From positions 62,001 to 126,000 of the forward strand of contig NZ_JBHRTR010000031.1 in the NCBI RefSeq assembly GCF_042646425.1: DNA of 64,000 bases. The letters are read 5' to 3'. The notes under the pieces are model-generated. The model was given only the letters and a program-made list of their open reading frames with translations. It ran no database searches and had not been told where the DNA came from. This DNA is from Marinibaculum pumilum. GTDB taxonomy: Bacteria; Pseudomonadota; Alphaproteobacteria; Ferrovibrionales; Ferrovibrionaceae. A program made the position numbers and the translations under genes. Each line of letters opens with the position of its first letter. Positions within the stretch are counted from its first letter, which is position 1. Below are positions 54,675-62,644 of this stretch, piece by piece.

Positions 54675-56036
54675 ATGCTGCCGTGGCGGCTCGACGGCGG
54701 CAGCGACCCGGTCGCGACCATGCGGGCTGCGCTGGCAGCGACGGCGGGGCGCGAGGATGTCGTCCGCGCCCTCGCCAGCCGGCCCGGCGAAGCCGACCTG
54801 CTGCGTGCGGCGGAGGCGTCGGCCGCGCGGCGGGCGGCGGGGCAGGCGCTGTCGCCGCTGGACGGCATGCCGGTCGGCATCAAGGACATCATGGAGACTG
54901 CGGACCTGCCGACGCAGATGGGCTGCGCCATCCATGCCGGCTTCCAGGCCGGCCGCGACGCTGCCGCGGCAGCGGCGCTGCGACGGGCCGGCGCGATCGT
55001 GGCGGGCAAGGCCGCCACCACCGCCTATGCCATCGGCCCCGGCGGGCCGACGACCAACCCGCACGACCCGGCGCGCAGCCCGGGCGGCTCCTCCAGCGGC
55101 TCCGCCGCCGGGGTGGCGGCCGGCTTCTTCAGCGCGGCGCTGGGCACCCAGACCATGGGATCGGTGATCCGGCCGGCATCCTATTGCGGTACCTTCGGCT
55201 ACAAGCCGGGCCATGGCCTGCTGTCGATGCAGGGCGTGCATCCGCTCAGCCCGACCCTGGACCATATGGGCGTGCTGGCCGCCGACCTGCCCCTGTGCTG
55301 GGCGGTGGCGAAGCTGCTGGCCGATGGCTGCGCGACGCCGGGCATCGGTGATCCCGGCGACCACGGCCTGCCGGGGGCGGCGGCAAAGCCATCGGCGGCA
55401 CGTCATCCGGCGCGGCTGCTTTTCCTGCGGACGGCCGGCTGGGACGAGCCGGCGATGCAGGACGCGCCGCAGGCGGCCTTCGCCGGCCTGCTGCAGGACC
55501 TCGGTGCGGCCGGGGTCGAGATCGTCGACCCGCAGGCGGCCGGCGGCGATGCCGCGGCATTCGAGGCGGCGCTGGTGGCGGAAGCCCCGGGCGCCATGGA
55601 TATCCTGACCTGGGAGATGCAATGGCCGCTGGCCGAATATGCGCGGCAGCATGGTGCGCAACTGCCGGCGCGCATCCACGACCTGCTGCGGCGGGGGGCG
55701 GCGCTGGATGCCCGGACCTATGGCGACCGGCTGGCGGCACGGGCGGCGATGCAGGGGCGCTTCCACGACCTGCTGGCGGCGCTCGGGACCGATGCGGTGA
55801 TCATGCCGTCCGCCTCCGGTCCGGCGCCGCGGGGGCTGGCGGATACCGGCAGCCGCACCTGCCAGATGTACTGGTCCTGGCTGGGTGTTCCGGCCCTGAG
55901 CCTGCCGCTGCTGCAGGTCGGCGGCATGCCCTTCGGGGTGCAGCTGGTGGGGGCGGCAGGCAGCGATTCGGCGCTGTTCGGAACCGCGGCGGCGCTGCTG
56001 GGTCTGCATCGCGCGGGGCCGCAAGGCACGCGTTGA
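54675..56036 (+). CDS. Amidase-signature family protein
   Basis: 453 residues. Ser-cisSer-Lys triad: Lys in MPVGIKDIMET, cis-Ser/Ser in SPGGSSSGSAAGVAAG with GTQTMGSVIRPASYCG. YSFKPSRG-type loop is replaced by FGYKPGHGLLSMQGV. A second amidase in the window, clearly different from GatA, lacking the tRNA amidotransferase signature. It could be an aryl/alkyl amidase or amidohydrolase of a small molecule. ATG 54675. Confidence 0.9.
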   Translation: MLPWRLDGGSDPVATMRAALAATAGREDVVRALASRPGEADLLRAAEASAARRAAGQALSPLDGMPVGIKDIMETADLPTQMGCAIHAGFQAGRDAAAAAALRRAGAIVAGKAATTAYAIGPGGPTTNPHDPARSPGGSSSGSAAGVAAGFFSAALGTQTMGSVIRPASYCGTFGYKPGHGLLSMQGVHPLSPTLDHMGVLAADLPLCWAVAKLLADGCATPGIGDPGDHGLPGAAAKPSAARHPARLLFLRTAGWDEPAMQDAPQAAFAGLLQDLGAAGVEIVDPQAAGGDAAAFEAALVAEAPGAMDILTWEMQWPLAEYARQHGAQLPARIHDLLRRGAALDARTYGDRLAARAAMQGRFHDLLAALGTDAVIMPSASGPAPRGLADTGSRTCQMYWSWLGVPALSLPLLQVGGMPFGVQLVGAAGSDSALFGTAAALLGLHRAGPQGTR

Positions 56037-56122
56037 CGACGGCAGGCTCTGCACCTATGTTCCGGACCGGTCGCTGCGCCGCGGCGCCTGCCGGGCGGGG
56101 TATGCCCCTGCATCGGCCTCGC

Positions 56123-56213
56123 GGACGGGTGGGTGAGTGGCTTAAACCAGTGGTTTGCTAAACCGCCGTACCTCAAAAGGGTACCGAGGGTTCGAATCCC
56201 TCCCCGTCCGCCA
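56123..56213 (+). tRNA. tRNA-Ser (anticodon GCU)
   Basis: Acceptor stem GGACGGG (56123-56129) pairs with CCCGTCC (56203-56209), and the discriminator G plus encoded CCA end at 56213. The anticodon stem GTGGT/ACCGC holds loop TTGCTAA, so anticodon GCT. A long variable arm (about TACCTCAAAAGGGTA) is typical of serine tRNAs; the T arm is GAGGG-TTCGAAT-CCCTC. It is the insertion site of the mobile element to its right. Confidence 0.95.
56173..56213. other. Probable attachment-site region at the tRNA-Ser 3' end
   Basis: The recombinase open frame (minus strand) runs into the tRNA and stops at 56173-56175, so chromosome and element share this stretch. The natural crossover should lie in or near it. 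No second copy of this sequence is seen in the window, so the opposite end must lie past 64000. Confidence 0.6.
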
Positions 56214-57735
56214 TTTCTGCGCTTTGCCCCTGAAAACATCCTAATGCCTTGAAAACTATAGAGGTTTTAGGGGTTCGAAACCCCTCATTCCGGCAGTAGA
56301 CCAGGGGCTCATCGAAGGTCAGTTTCAGGGCTGTCCGGCGCACCGCAAGAGTGCCATTTTCCCATATATTACAAGGGCTTGAGAGGAATTTCAGGGTAAG
56401 TTCGAATACCTCGTCGAAGCTCCTGCGCGGCTGGCTTCCCTTCTCCAGCTTTTCGGCCAGGACCAGACGCTCGCGCTCCAGCTCGCCGATGCGCTGCTCA
56501 TAGCGAGCAATCAGGGTCTGATTGGTGGCCTGCATTATACGGTCCAGCACGGACGAAATCTGCTTCTCGATCTCGGCTGAGCGGCGGCGGACCGTTTCCC
56601 GGAGCGCCCGCGCCCGTTCAGCCTGCTGGTCCCAGGCCTGCCGGAACATCGCCAGTGCCAGTTCAGACATGGTCGGGGCAGGCTGTACCTCAGCCAGGAG
56701 CGTCGCAAAGTCTCCCTCGATTGCATCCCTTCGGATGGACTTGCGCGCGTTCTCGCACTCCCTGTTGTAGCAGGCGTAGTACGGGTGCTTGGCCCCGGTC
56801 TTGCTCTTTGACCAACAGGCGCTCAGCGGCTTTCCGCAGGTGCAGAGCACGAATCCCCGCAAGGGGAAATCCTCGTTGATATCCGTGCGCGCGGGGACCC
56901 TGGCGCGGCCCGCTATGCGGTCCTGGATGCGCTGATAGGTCTCCAGGGAGATCAGCGCTTCGTGCTTCGCCTGGCGCAGGCTGACACCCCATTCAGGGCG
57001 TTCCAGGTAACCGGCATACAGAAGCTGAGTGAGGATGCGATTGGCGAGTTCGTTGGTGACCGTGCCGTAGCGGGTTTTCGGGAAGTCGGGAAAGCTTTCG
57101 AAGAACCGCTTCACTTCCGCCTGGGTCTGGAAGCGGCCCGAGGCGAACCCCTCCAGGCCCTCCTGTATGATCGGGGAAAATCTGCCATCGGGGACCATCA
57201 CATTCCCCTGCCCCGGTCTCTTCTCGAAGCGGTACCCAAACGGCGCGATGAACGGCCAGTAACCGCTGAGGAGCCGGGCGCGCATCCGGTTGGCCGTCTG
57301 CTCGGCGTTCTTCTGACGCTGATGCTGCGAGACGGAAGCCAGGAGGTTTTCGACGAGAATGGAGTCGGAATCCTCTCCGAACTCGATGGAAGGGCTTTCC
57401 AGGCGGCCCCCTGCCTCGATGATCGCAGAGCGGAGATCGAGGTGCGCTTTGATGTCCCGGGCCAGGCGGCTGATATCATCGATCAGGACGACCGTTCCGC
57501 CGTGGCGTTTGCGCTTGCGAAGGAAAGCCAGCATAGCCTGCATCCCTGGGCGATCCAGAATTCCGCCCGAGACGCCTTCATCGCGAAAAACCTGCTCGAC
57601 GCTGTATTTCTTGATGCGCGCAAACTCTTCACAGCGCGTTTGCTGAGAGGCGATTCCATGCCCTTTGGTAACTTGGGCGACGCTGGAGACGCGGCAATAT
57701 ATGACCGCGGTAGTGTTTTCATTGTCATTGCTCAT
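56173..57735 (-). CDS. Large serine recombinase (integrase)
   Basis: 520 residues. The resolvase-type catalytic domain (1-~150) starts VIYCRVSSVAQ with the nucleophile Ser17, then GVSGGILDRPG and LIDDISRLARD. A recombinase domain follows, then a zinc-ribbon region (CTCGKPLSACWSKSKTG ... CYNREC) and a coiled coil (about 370-435). The last 13 residues (MADGEGFEPSVPF) are encoded by the tRNA 3' half in reverse, and the stop is inside the tRNA. Hence the integrated and excised forms must encode different C-termini. The start is coupled to the preceding gene by a 4-base overlap. Confidence 0.9.
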   Translation of the reverse strand: MSNDNENTTAVIYCRVSSVAQVTKGHGIASQQTRCEEFARIKKYSVEQVFRDEGVSGGILDRPGMQAMLAFLRKRKRHGGTVVLIDDISRLARDIKAHLDLRSAIIEAGGRLESPSIEFGEDSDSILVENLLASVSQHQRQKNAEQTANRMRARLLSGYWPFIAPFGYRFEKRPGQGNVMVPDGRFSPIIQEGLEGFASGRFQTQAEVKRFFESFPDFPKTRYGTVTNELANRILTQLLYAGYLERPEWGVSLRQAKHEALISLETYQRIQDRIAGRARVPARTDINEDFPLRGFVLCTCGKPLSACWSKSKTGAKHPYYACYNRECENARKSIRRDAIEGDFATLLAEVQPAPTMSELALAMFRQAWDQQAERARALRETVRRRSAEIEKQISSVLDRIMQATNQTLIARYEQRIGELERERLVLAEKLEKGSQPRRSFDEVFELTLKFLSSPCNIWENGTLAVRRTALKLTFDEPLVYCRNEGFRTPKTSIVFKALGCFQGQSAEMADGEGFEPSVPF

Positions 57736-58106
57736 TCGAAATTCCTTTCTTCTGCAGTAGAATCAATTCCACCCGCGGCTTTCTTGAATATTTTACTGGT
57801 GAATTGATCCCTGTATTTTAAACTATCAGGGGCAGACTCTGGCTGGTTTCTGCGCTTTTCAGGAAGTTTTCCACAGGCATCCTGCGCCTGCTGCACCGGA
57901 TGCACTTCGAAGCCCAGCGCCACGAAATCGACGATGATGCTCCAGAGCGCCTGCAGGAACTCCTGCTTCTGCTCCTTGCTGAGATCGGAATCTTCGAGGT
58001 AGTGGGCATACAGGTCGTAATCGACCGTGAGGATCGGAGCCGTTGTCACACGAAGGCGCAGGCCTGCGTCGGTGGTATCGTTGTCTTCAGTGTTAGCCCT
58101 GGTCAT
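57732..58106 (-). CDS. Small conserved-type protein upstream of the recombinase
   Basis: 124 residues, acidic and helical, with LSKEQKQEFLQALWSIIVDFVALGF and VHPVQQAQDACG, then a basic-polar tail. No catalytic motif. It overlaps the recombinase start by 4 bases (ATGA), and has AAGGAG before its ATG, so it is the first gene of that operon. By position it may be an excision or recombination accessory factor, but this is inference only. Confidence 0.65.
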   Translation of the reverse strand: MTRANTEDNDTTDAGLRLRVTTAPILTVDYDLYAHYLEDSDLSKEQKQEFLQALWSIIVDFVALGFEVHPVQQAQDACGKLPEKRRNQPESAPDSLKYRDQFTSKIFKKAAGGIDSTAEERNFE

Positions 58107-58231
58107 GGCCTGCTCCTTTTTCAGTTGTTTTGCTCACTGTTCCGTACAATTCAGCCTTTCTTGTCAGTACAAAAGAAGAACATTTATAGGTATTCTCCCT
58201 CGTAGCGCAAGAAGTATTTAAGATTTATTTC

Positions 58232-58765
58232 CTATCTGTCTCGCTCCTGCTTCGGCTCCTGTTCCGCCTGACTGCCGCGCTCACGCTTGAAGGCGGCGCG
58301 GCGGGCCTCCTCGTCGGTATCGGCGTTCCGCTCCTGGAAATCGTCCCGGCGCAGCGCATTCGTGCGTGTGTAGGCTTCGCGGGCCAGCTCCGAGATCTTC
58401 AGCAGGTCGGAACCGACGAAGTTGTTGGCGTCCCGCAGCTGGCCCTCCTGGTCACGCCAGGTGCGGGAGAAGGTGGTGGCGTAGAACGCGCCGCTTTCGG
58501 CCTCGTTGCGCCAGATGCTGGCCTTGAGGTTGCCGTCCCGCAGGGTGTCCACAGGCCGGTTCGGTTCGGCCTCCGGTTCCGGCTGCGCCTGCTGATGTTC
58601 CGGTTCCGGAGCCCGCGTCTCCTGGGACTGGTGGTTCTGGCCCTGGTCCTGGGCTGGACGCACCGGCTCCGCCGCAGGAGCCGGTTCCGGTGCAGGTTGC
58701 GGCGCGGGAGCAGGCTCCGGGACTGCCGGGGCCTGCTGTTGGGGGTTTGGGTTCTGCTGATCCAT
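58232..58765 (-). CDS. Proline/glutamine-rich protein with a conserved C-terminal domain
   Basis: 177 residues. Residues ~1-80 are low-complexity Pro/Gln/Glu/Ala (PEPAPAPQPAPEPAPAAEPV). The C-terminal half is folded-looking: VDTLRDGNLKASIWRNEAES, FYATTFSRTWRDQEGQL, and DLLKISELAREAYTRTNALR. Similar domains occur near conjugation genes in other alphaproteobacterial elements, as I recall; they resemble small beta-barrel nucleic-acid-binding folds. Start MDQQNPN at the complement of 58763-58765. Function unknown. Confidence 0.6.
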   Translation of the reverse strand: MDQQNPNPQQQAPAVPEPAPAPQPAPEPAPAAEPVRPAQDQGQNHQSQETRAPEPEHQQAQPEPEAEPNRPVDTLRDGNLKASIWRNEAESGAFYATTFSRTWRDQEGQLRDANNFVGSDLLKISELAREAYTRTNALRRDDFQERNADTDEEARRAAFKRERGSQAEQEPKQERDR

Positions 58766-58796
58766 GTCCGTCTCTCCTGGCTGGGTGGAGGCCTGC

Positions 58797-59192
58797 CTAT
58801 TCGCGGGCCTCACGGTTGAAGGTCTCGCTGCGGGACTGGCTCTGCGCGAGGCTCTCATCGGCCTGGCTGCGCATCTCCATGAAGGCCGCGCGCCGGGCTT
58901 CGCGGTCCGCCTCCCCGGCAGCCCGGCATTCCGCGTCCCACAGGGCGTTGAAGGCCATGCGGTCGCTGGCATGGGCGAGAGCCGGGTCCGGGCGCAGCTC
59001 AGGCTCTGGCCGCTCGCGTTGGACCATGAAGGCATCGCGCCTCTCGGCGCGCTCTGAGGGCTCTCCACAGCCCGCCGCGGTGAATTCCGGCGCAGGGCCG
59101 GGCCTGGTATCGAAGCCGCCTCCAGTGCCCGGCAGATCGGCGCTGTGGTGGTGCGCGAAGGAGCCGTAGCTGCCCTGGTTCTCGGCGCTCAT
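58797..59192 (-). CDS. Unknown charged protein of the mobile element
   Basis: 131 residues, disordered N-terminus, then a helical, strongly charged second half (ALWDAECRAAGEADREARRAAF) that echoes EARRAAFKRERG in the neighbouring gene. Start at the complement of 59190-59192 has a strong AGGAGGAGA site. No family recognised. Confidence 0.5.
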   Translation of the reverse strand: MSAENQGSYGSFAHHHSADLPGTGGGFDTRPGPAPEFTAAGCGEPSERAERRDAFMVQRERPEPELRPDPALAHASDRMAFNALWDAECRAAGEADREARRAAFMEMRSQADESLAQSQSRSETFNREARE

Positions 59193-59221
59193 CGATTGCT
59201 CTCCTCCTGTAGCGGGCTGCG

Positions 59222-60826
59222 TCAGCCGATCCGGGACCAGGTGCCGCCAACGTATTGCGGGTAGTGGGCAAAGCGGCGCGGCACCGGCTCCACGATCACG
59301 CGCCGCCAGGCATAACCGCCCCGCGTCCTGACCCGGACCTTGTCCGCAGGTGGATGGAAGGGCGACGGGTGGTAGCGACCGGCCATGAACGGCTGATCGA
59401 AGTACGCCCTGCGCTCCGCGTAGAGCGGGTGCTCCAGGCCGTCGGCGAAGATGATTTGGCGGTCCCCCGGCATTCCGAGGAGTTCATCGGGGTTGCGCAG
59501 CGCCCGGTGTGTGAGCACCGGCAGTGAGGCCATCCGCGCGTGATGGGCAACTTCCTGGGCGATCCGGAACGGATTGCCGCCGCCGAACAGCCGCCGCGCC
59601 GCCCGTTGCTGCGCGTAGCGGGCTTCCGCCCGGCGGTGCGCATCGACATAGCCGAGGGTTTCCGAGCCGAGCATCTTGGAGAGCGTCGAAGCCGTCTCCA
59701 GGTCTCGCACCCCGAAATAGCTCTGAAGCCCGGCGGAGGACGACACGATGGTTTTCGCGTCGGGGCCCAGGGCCTTCATCTGGTCGGCGCTCTGGAACAC
59801 GGCCCAGGGTCGGATGCCGATGCCCGCCCCGTAGGTGAACAGCTTCACCGCCAGCGGGAACGCGCCGAGCTGGGCGCATTCATCGAGGATCCAGGTTTGT
59901 TGCGGGGCGGCGGGCGCACGGGACTTGTAGATCATCCCGGCGACGAAGATTGCCTTGATCACCGGCGCCCATGCGTCGATGAACTCCGCGGGCGGCATCA
60001 GGTAGATCTGCCAGGCACGATCGCTCTCGCAGAGCTGGCTGAGCGAGAAGTCGAAGGGTGGCGAGACGGAAGCCATGAGGGAGGGATCGGAGAGGCAGGC
60101 GAACGCCTTGGTGAGCTCGCCCAGGATGCCGCGAAAGCCGCCACTGGAATCCTTGCGGGCCGCGGCGATTTCCTCCTCGACCCTGCGGGCCAGCGGAAAG
60201 CCGGACTCCGCCATCTCGAAAGCAAAATCCAGCCACTCGTTCCCGCCCGCGACCAGCAGGTTGATCACGCGATACAGCTCGGGGAAGGTCAGGACGCTCT
60301 TGAGGCGCACCAGGGCCAGGACGATCCCCTCCAGGAACTCCCTGGCCCGGCCTTCGAAGTACAGGCTCTGCGGGCTTCCGGATGCCGGGATCATGTTCTC
60401 GGCGAAGACCTTCACGTCCGAGACCAGAGTCGGGCTGTCGATGCGGATGTAATCGAGCGGGTTGATCCGGTTGCCCCGGATACCGTGCAGGGGGATGGGG
60501 GACCAGTAGCCGCAGAACTTGCGGTCCGAGGTCTGGTTGAGACTGATCGCCGCCAGCTCGCCCTTCATGTCCAGAATCAGCATGGAATGAAGGCAGGTCC
60601 CGGGGCAGACGTTGTAGGCGAGGATGTCGCGCAGCTTGCCCGACCTGGCCCCGGCGATGAGGAGCAGCCCGCCCATGTCCGAGTACCAGAGCGGGCGCGG
60701 ACCGAGGAAGCCCACCAGCAGCGAACCCCGCTGCTGGCGGAACATGCCTGCGCGAGCGGCCTCCTCCGGCCCGGCGAAACGCGCCGAGCCGAAGGGCCGG
60801 TCCTCATTGGAGATGGAGCCGGACAT
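59222..60826 (-). CDS. VirD4/TraG-like conjugative coupling ATPase
   Basis: 534 residues of the type IV secretion coupling-protein superfamily. No N-terminal membrane helices are apparent, so it resembles the soluble TraG-like forms. P-loop region LLLIAGARSGKLRDIL (55-70) has Leu where Ser/Thr is normally required after Lys. Walker B region TWILDECAQLGAFPLA (about 309-323) is intact and AVFQSADQMKALG is the conserved sensor block. The Walker A change raises doubt about ATP hydrolysis, though whole clades vary here. It sits between small unknown genes and a membrane/lipoprotein pair. Confidence 0.8.
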   Translation of the reverse strand: MSGSISNEDRPFGSARFAGPEEAARAGMFRQQRGSLLVGFLGPRPLWYSDMGGLLLIAGARSGKLRDILAYNVCPGTCLHSMLILDMKGELAAISLNQTSDRKFCGYWSPIPLHGIRGNRINPLDYIRIDSPTLVSDVKVFAENMIPASGSPQSLYFEGRAREFLEGIVLALVRLKSVLTFPELYRVINLLVAGGNEWLDFAFEMAESGFPLARRVEEEIAAARKDSSGGFRGILGELTKAFACLSDPSLMASVSPPFDFSLSQLCESDRAWQIYLMPPAEFIDAWAPVIKAIFVAGMIYKSRAPAAPQQTWILDECAQLGAFPLAVKLFTYGAGIGIRPWAVFQSADQMKALGPDAKTIVSSSAGLQSYFGVRDLETASTLSKMLGSETLGYVDAHRRAEARYAQQRAARRLFGGGNPFRIAQEVAHHARMASLPVLTHRALRNPDELLGMPGDRQIIFADGLEHPLYAERRAYFDQPFMAGRYHPSPFHPPADKVRVRTRGGYAWRRVIVEPVPRRFAHYPQYVGGTWSRIG

Positions 60827-60832
60827 GAGGCC

Positions 60833-61153
60833 TCAGACCCCCGCCGCGAACCCGGCGAACCGCACCGTCGTGAACCCGATCAGCGCGGCAATCGCATACC
60901 AGAGCGCGATTCGGGAGACGGTGTAGATGATCACGCCGCTGAGCGCGAAGCTGGCGTAGTACATCAGGTCGGCGAGCGTCTTGGAGCCGTAGGCCTCATA
61001 GATCAGCTTGGCGATGATCGGTCCGACGAAGTCGAACAGGAACGGCGTCCCTAAGATCGCCGATAGGCTCGCGAGGCTGATCGCCAGCAGGTCCTTGCCG
61101 GGCGGGCCGTCGGCCTCGCGGTCACGGTCGTCGTTGAATGGCATCGTCATCAC
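60833..61153 (-). CDS. Small integral membrane protein
   Basis: 106 residues with three hydrophobic segments: LLAISLASLSAILGTPFLF, DLMYYASFALSGVIIYTV and IALWYAIAALIGFTTVRFAG. An acidic N-terminus precedes them. It overlaps the lipoprotein gene by 4 bases (ATGA) and lies 6 bases before the coupling ATPase, so it could anchor that ATPase, which lacks its own membrane segments. This is inference from position. Confidence 0.6.
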   Translation of the reverse strand: MMTMPFNDDRDREADGPPGKDLLAISLASLSAILGTPFLFDFVGPIIAKLIYEAYGSKTLADLMYYASFALSGVIIYTVSRIALWYAIAALIGFTTVRFAGFAAGV

Positions 61154-61716
61154 GCACCTCCAGAGTTGCCGTGGTAGGAAATCAGGGGCGAGCCGGACCT
61201 GTGGGCGGCTTCAATCGCCGCTTTCAGAAGCTCTTTTCTTTGTTCGGCAGTGAGATCGGCGATGGCCTGGATCGCCTTGAGGCTCTGGGCGTGGCGCGTG
61301 GTGCGCTCCGCCAGGTGCCGCTCGCCGAGCCGCCGAAGCGTGAAGAGCCCGAAACCGACCACCAGGCCGATAACCGCGGCGATGCCGCCGATCTGTGCGG
61401 CAAGCGTCAGGTTCGCATTCAGCTTGCGTCTGGTTTCTGCGGCGAGCAGGTCCTTCTGCCGCTGGGTATCGGCAGCGAGGCCGTTCTTCTGCCTCTGGGT
61501 TTCTGCGGCCAGGTTGTTCCTTAGCCGCTCCGTCTCGGCGGCCAGCTCTTGATGGCGGAACGCCTTCTGGAGCTCGTTCTGAGCCTCCAGGGCCGTCATC
61601 CGCTCCTCATGCTCGCGGACCTCGCGGCGCTCCTGCTCCGAACAGCCTGTCGCAAGCAACAGTCCCAGCAACATCCCCAGCAATGTCGCCAGGAATCTCA
61701 GGGTTCGTTTGGTCAT
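61150..61716 (-). CDS. Coiled-coil lipoprotein with 11-residue repeats
   Basis: 188 residues. A lipoprotein signal: LGMLLGLLLATGC, lipobox cysteine Cys25. A long helix includes four exact 11-residue repeats starting at residues 58, 69, 80 and 91: LAAETERLRNN, LAAETQRQKNG, LAADTQRQKDL, LAAETRRKLNA, a hendecad coiled coil. A membrane segment (about 104-127) follows, then a C-terminal helix. Strong AAAGGAGGA site before the ATG. It is the first gene of a minus-strand operon with the membrane protein and the coupling ATPase. Possible mating-channel or exclusion component; unproved. Confidence 0.7.
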   Translation of the reverse strand: MTKRTLRFLATLLGMLLGLLLATGCSEQERREVREHEERMTALEAQNELQKAFRHQELAAETERLRNNLAAETQRQKNGLAADTQRQKDLLAAETRRKLNANLTLAAQIGGIAAVIGLVVGFGLFTLRRLGERHLAERTTRHAQSLKAIQAIADLTAEQRKELLKAAIEAAHRSGSPLISYHGNSGGA

Positions 61717-61825
61717 GACATCCTCCTTTGCGCCTGACCGGGGCGATCTCGCCGGAAGGGATTCCCGGCCAAATCGCCTGTGCGTTTGTGCAAAGGAGGT
61801 TTTGAAAAGGAGGAGGCTTTAAGGA

Positions 61826-61918
61826 ATGACCCGGTGGTCAACGGCTGGCAATGGCCCTGCAGCCTGGTCTAATCAGGTTTGGAAGCAGGTTCCCCGCGCC
61901 CCTTCGCCAAGCTTTTGA
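61826..61918 (+). CDS. Possible short leader ORF (30 codons)
   Basis: ATG 61826 to TGA 61916-61918 encodes MTRWSTAGNGPAAW and a further 16 residues. Two strong ribosome-binding-like sites precede it: CAAAGGAGG (61791-61799) and AAAAGGAGGAGG (61806-61816). It ends 45 bases before the HTH-like gene. Too short to be sure; it may be a regulatory leader. Confidence 0.3.
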   Translation: MTRWSTAGNGPAAWSNQVWKQVPRAPSPSF

Positions 61919-61963
61919 AAGCCAAGGGTTTTCAGATCGGAGCGATTGCAGGAAAGGACGGTC

Positions 61964-62620
61964 ATGGCGAAGCGCTACGAGCAGCGCAATACCTTTCGCA
62001 GGCACGCCAAGCTGAGCGAGGAGGAGACAATTCGCCTGATCTATTGCTTTGCCGCGGGGATCAGCGTGGCCGCCGCTGCGTCCTCGTCCGGGCATTCTGC
62101 CAAGACCGTCCGCGGCTACTACATCAGCCTGCGCAGCCTTCTGGTGCTCCCTGCCTTCAACCGCTGGCACGGCCTGAAAAGCACTCTGGTGAAGGTGGTG
62201 GACCCGCAAACCGAGGCCATCATGAAGGCCAGTTTCCTCGACGTGCTGGCCGACTGCTATTTCAACCGAGCTTGCTACCGGAACTACACGCTGGGCAATC
62301 GCAAGACGCGGCTGTGCCGCTCCTGTCCAATGCCTGCGCGCTTCAAGACGCGCGCGAGCGCCGACGATGCGGTCGCAATGATCGACGAGGTACACGCGCT
62401 CTATCGGCGATTAGGGATCTACGGGGAGAAGCAAGCCGATGCATTGGCATTGTTCCGCGAGCGGTTGATCCACACCTCGACCGTGGCGGCGGTGCGGGCT
62501 GCTTCCAGGTCGCTGCCGAACGGCCTGCCGGACCCCTCCGATAATGGCGAGCATTCCATAGGGACGCTGATCGACAGACTTCTCACTGCCGTGCTGGATA
62601 GCGAGGATCGCGGCGAATAA
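61964..62620 (+). CDS. HTH-like protein of the mobile element
   Basis: 218 residues. An HTH-like start (LSEEETIRLIYCFAAGISVAAAA, then SGHSAKTVRGYYISLRSLL) resembles the recognition part of some transposases and regulators. Two Cys pairs (CYFNRACYRNY and LCRSCPMP) could bind zinc. The C-terminal half is helical with no known motif. Start ATG 61964 with GGAAAGGA upstream; codons from 61946 are in frame. Convergent with the five-repeat gene, 24 bases apart. Function unknown; DNA binding is likely. Confidence 0.55.
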   Translation: MAKRYEQRNTFRRHAKLSEEETIRLIYCFAAGISVAAAASSSGHSAKTVRGYYISLRSLLVLPAFNRWHGLKSTLVKVVDPQTEAIMKASFLDVLADCYFNRACYRNYTLGNRKTRLCRSCPMPARFKTRASADDAVAMIDEVHALYRRLGIYGEKQADALALFRERLIHTSTVAAVRAASRSLPNGLPDPSDNGEHSIGTLIDRLLTAVLDSEDRGE

Positions 62621-62644
62621 GTTGAGTTTCTGTCGCTCTTGTGG

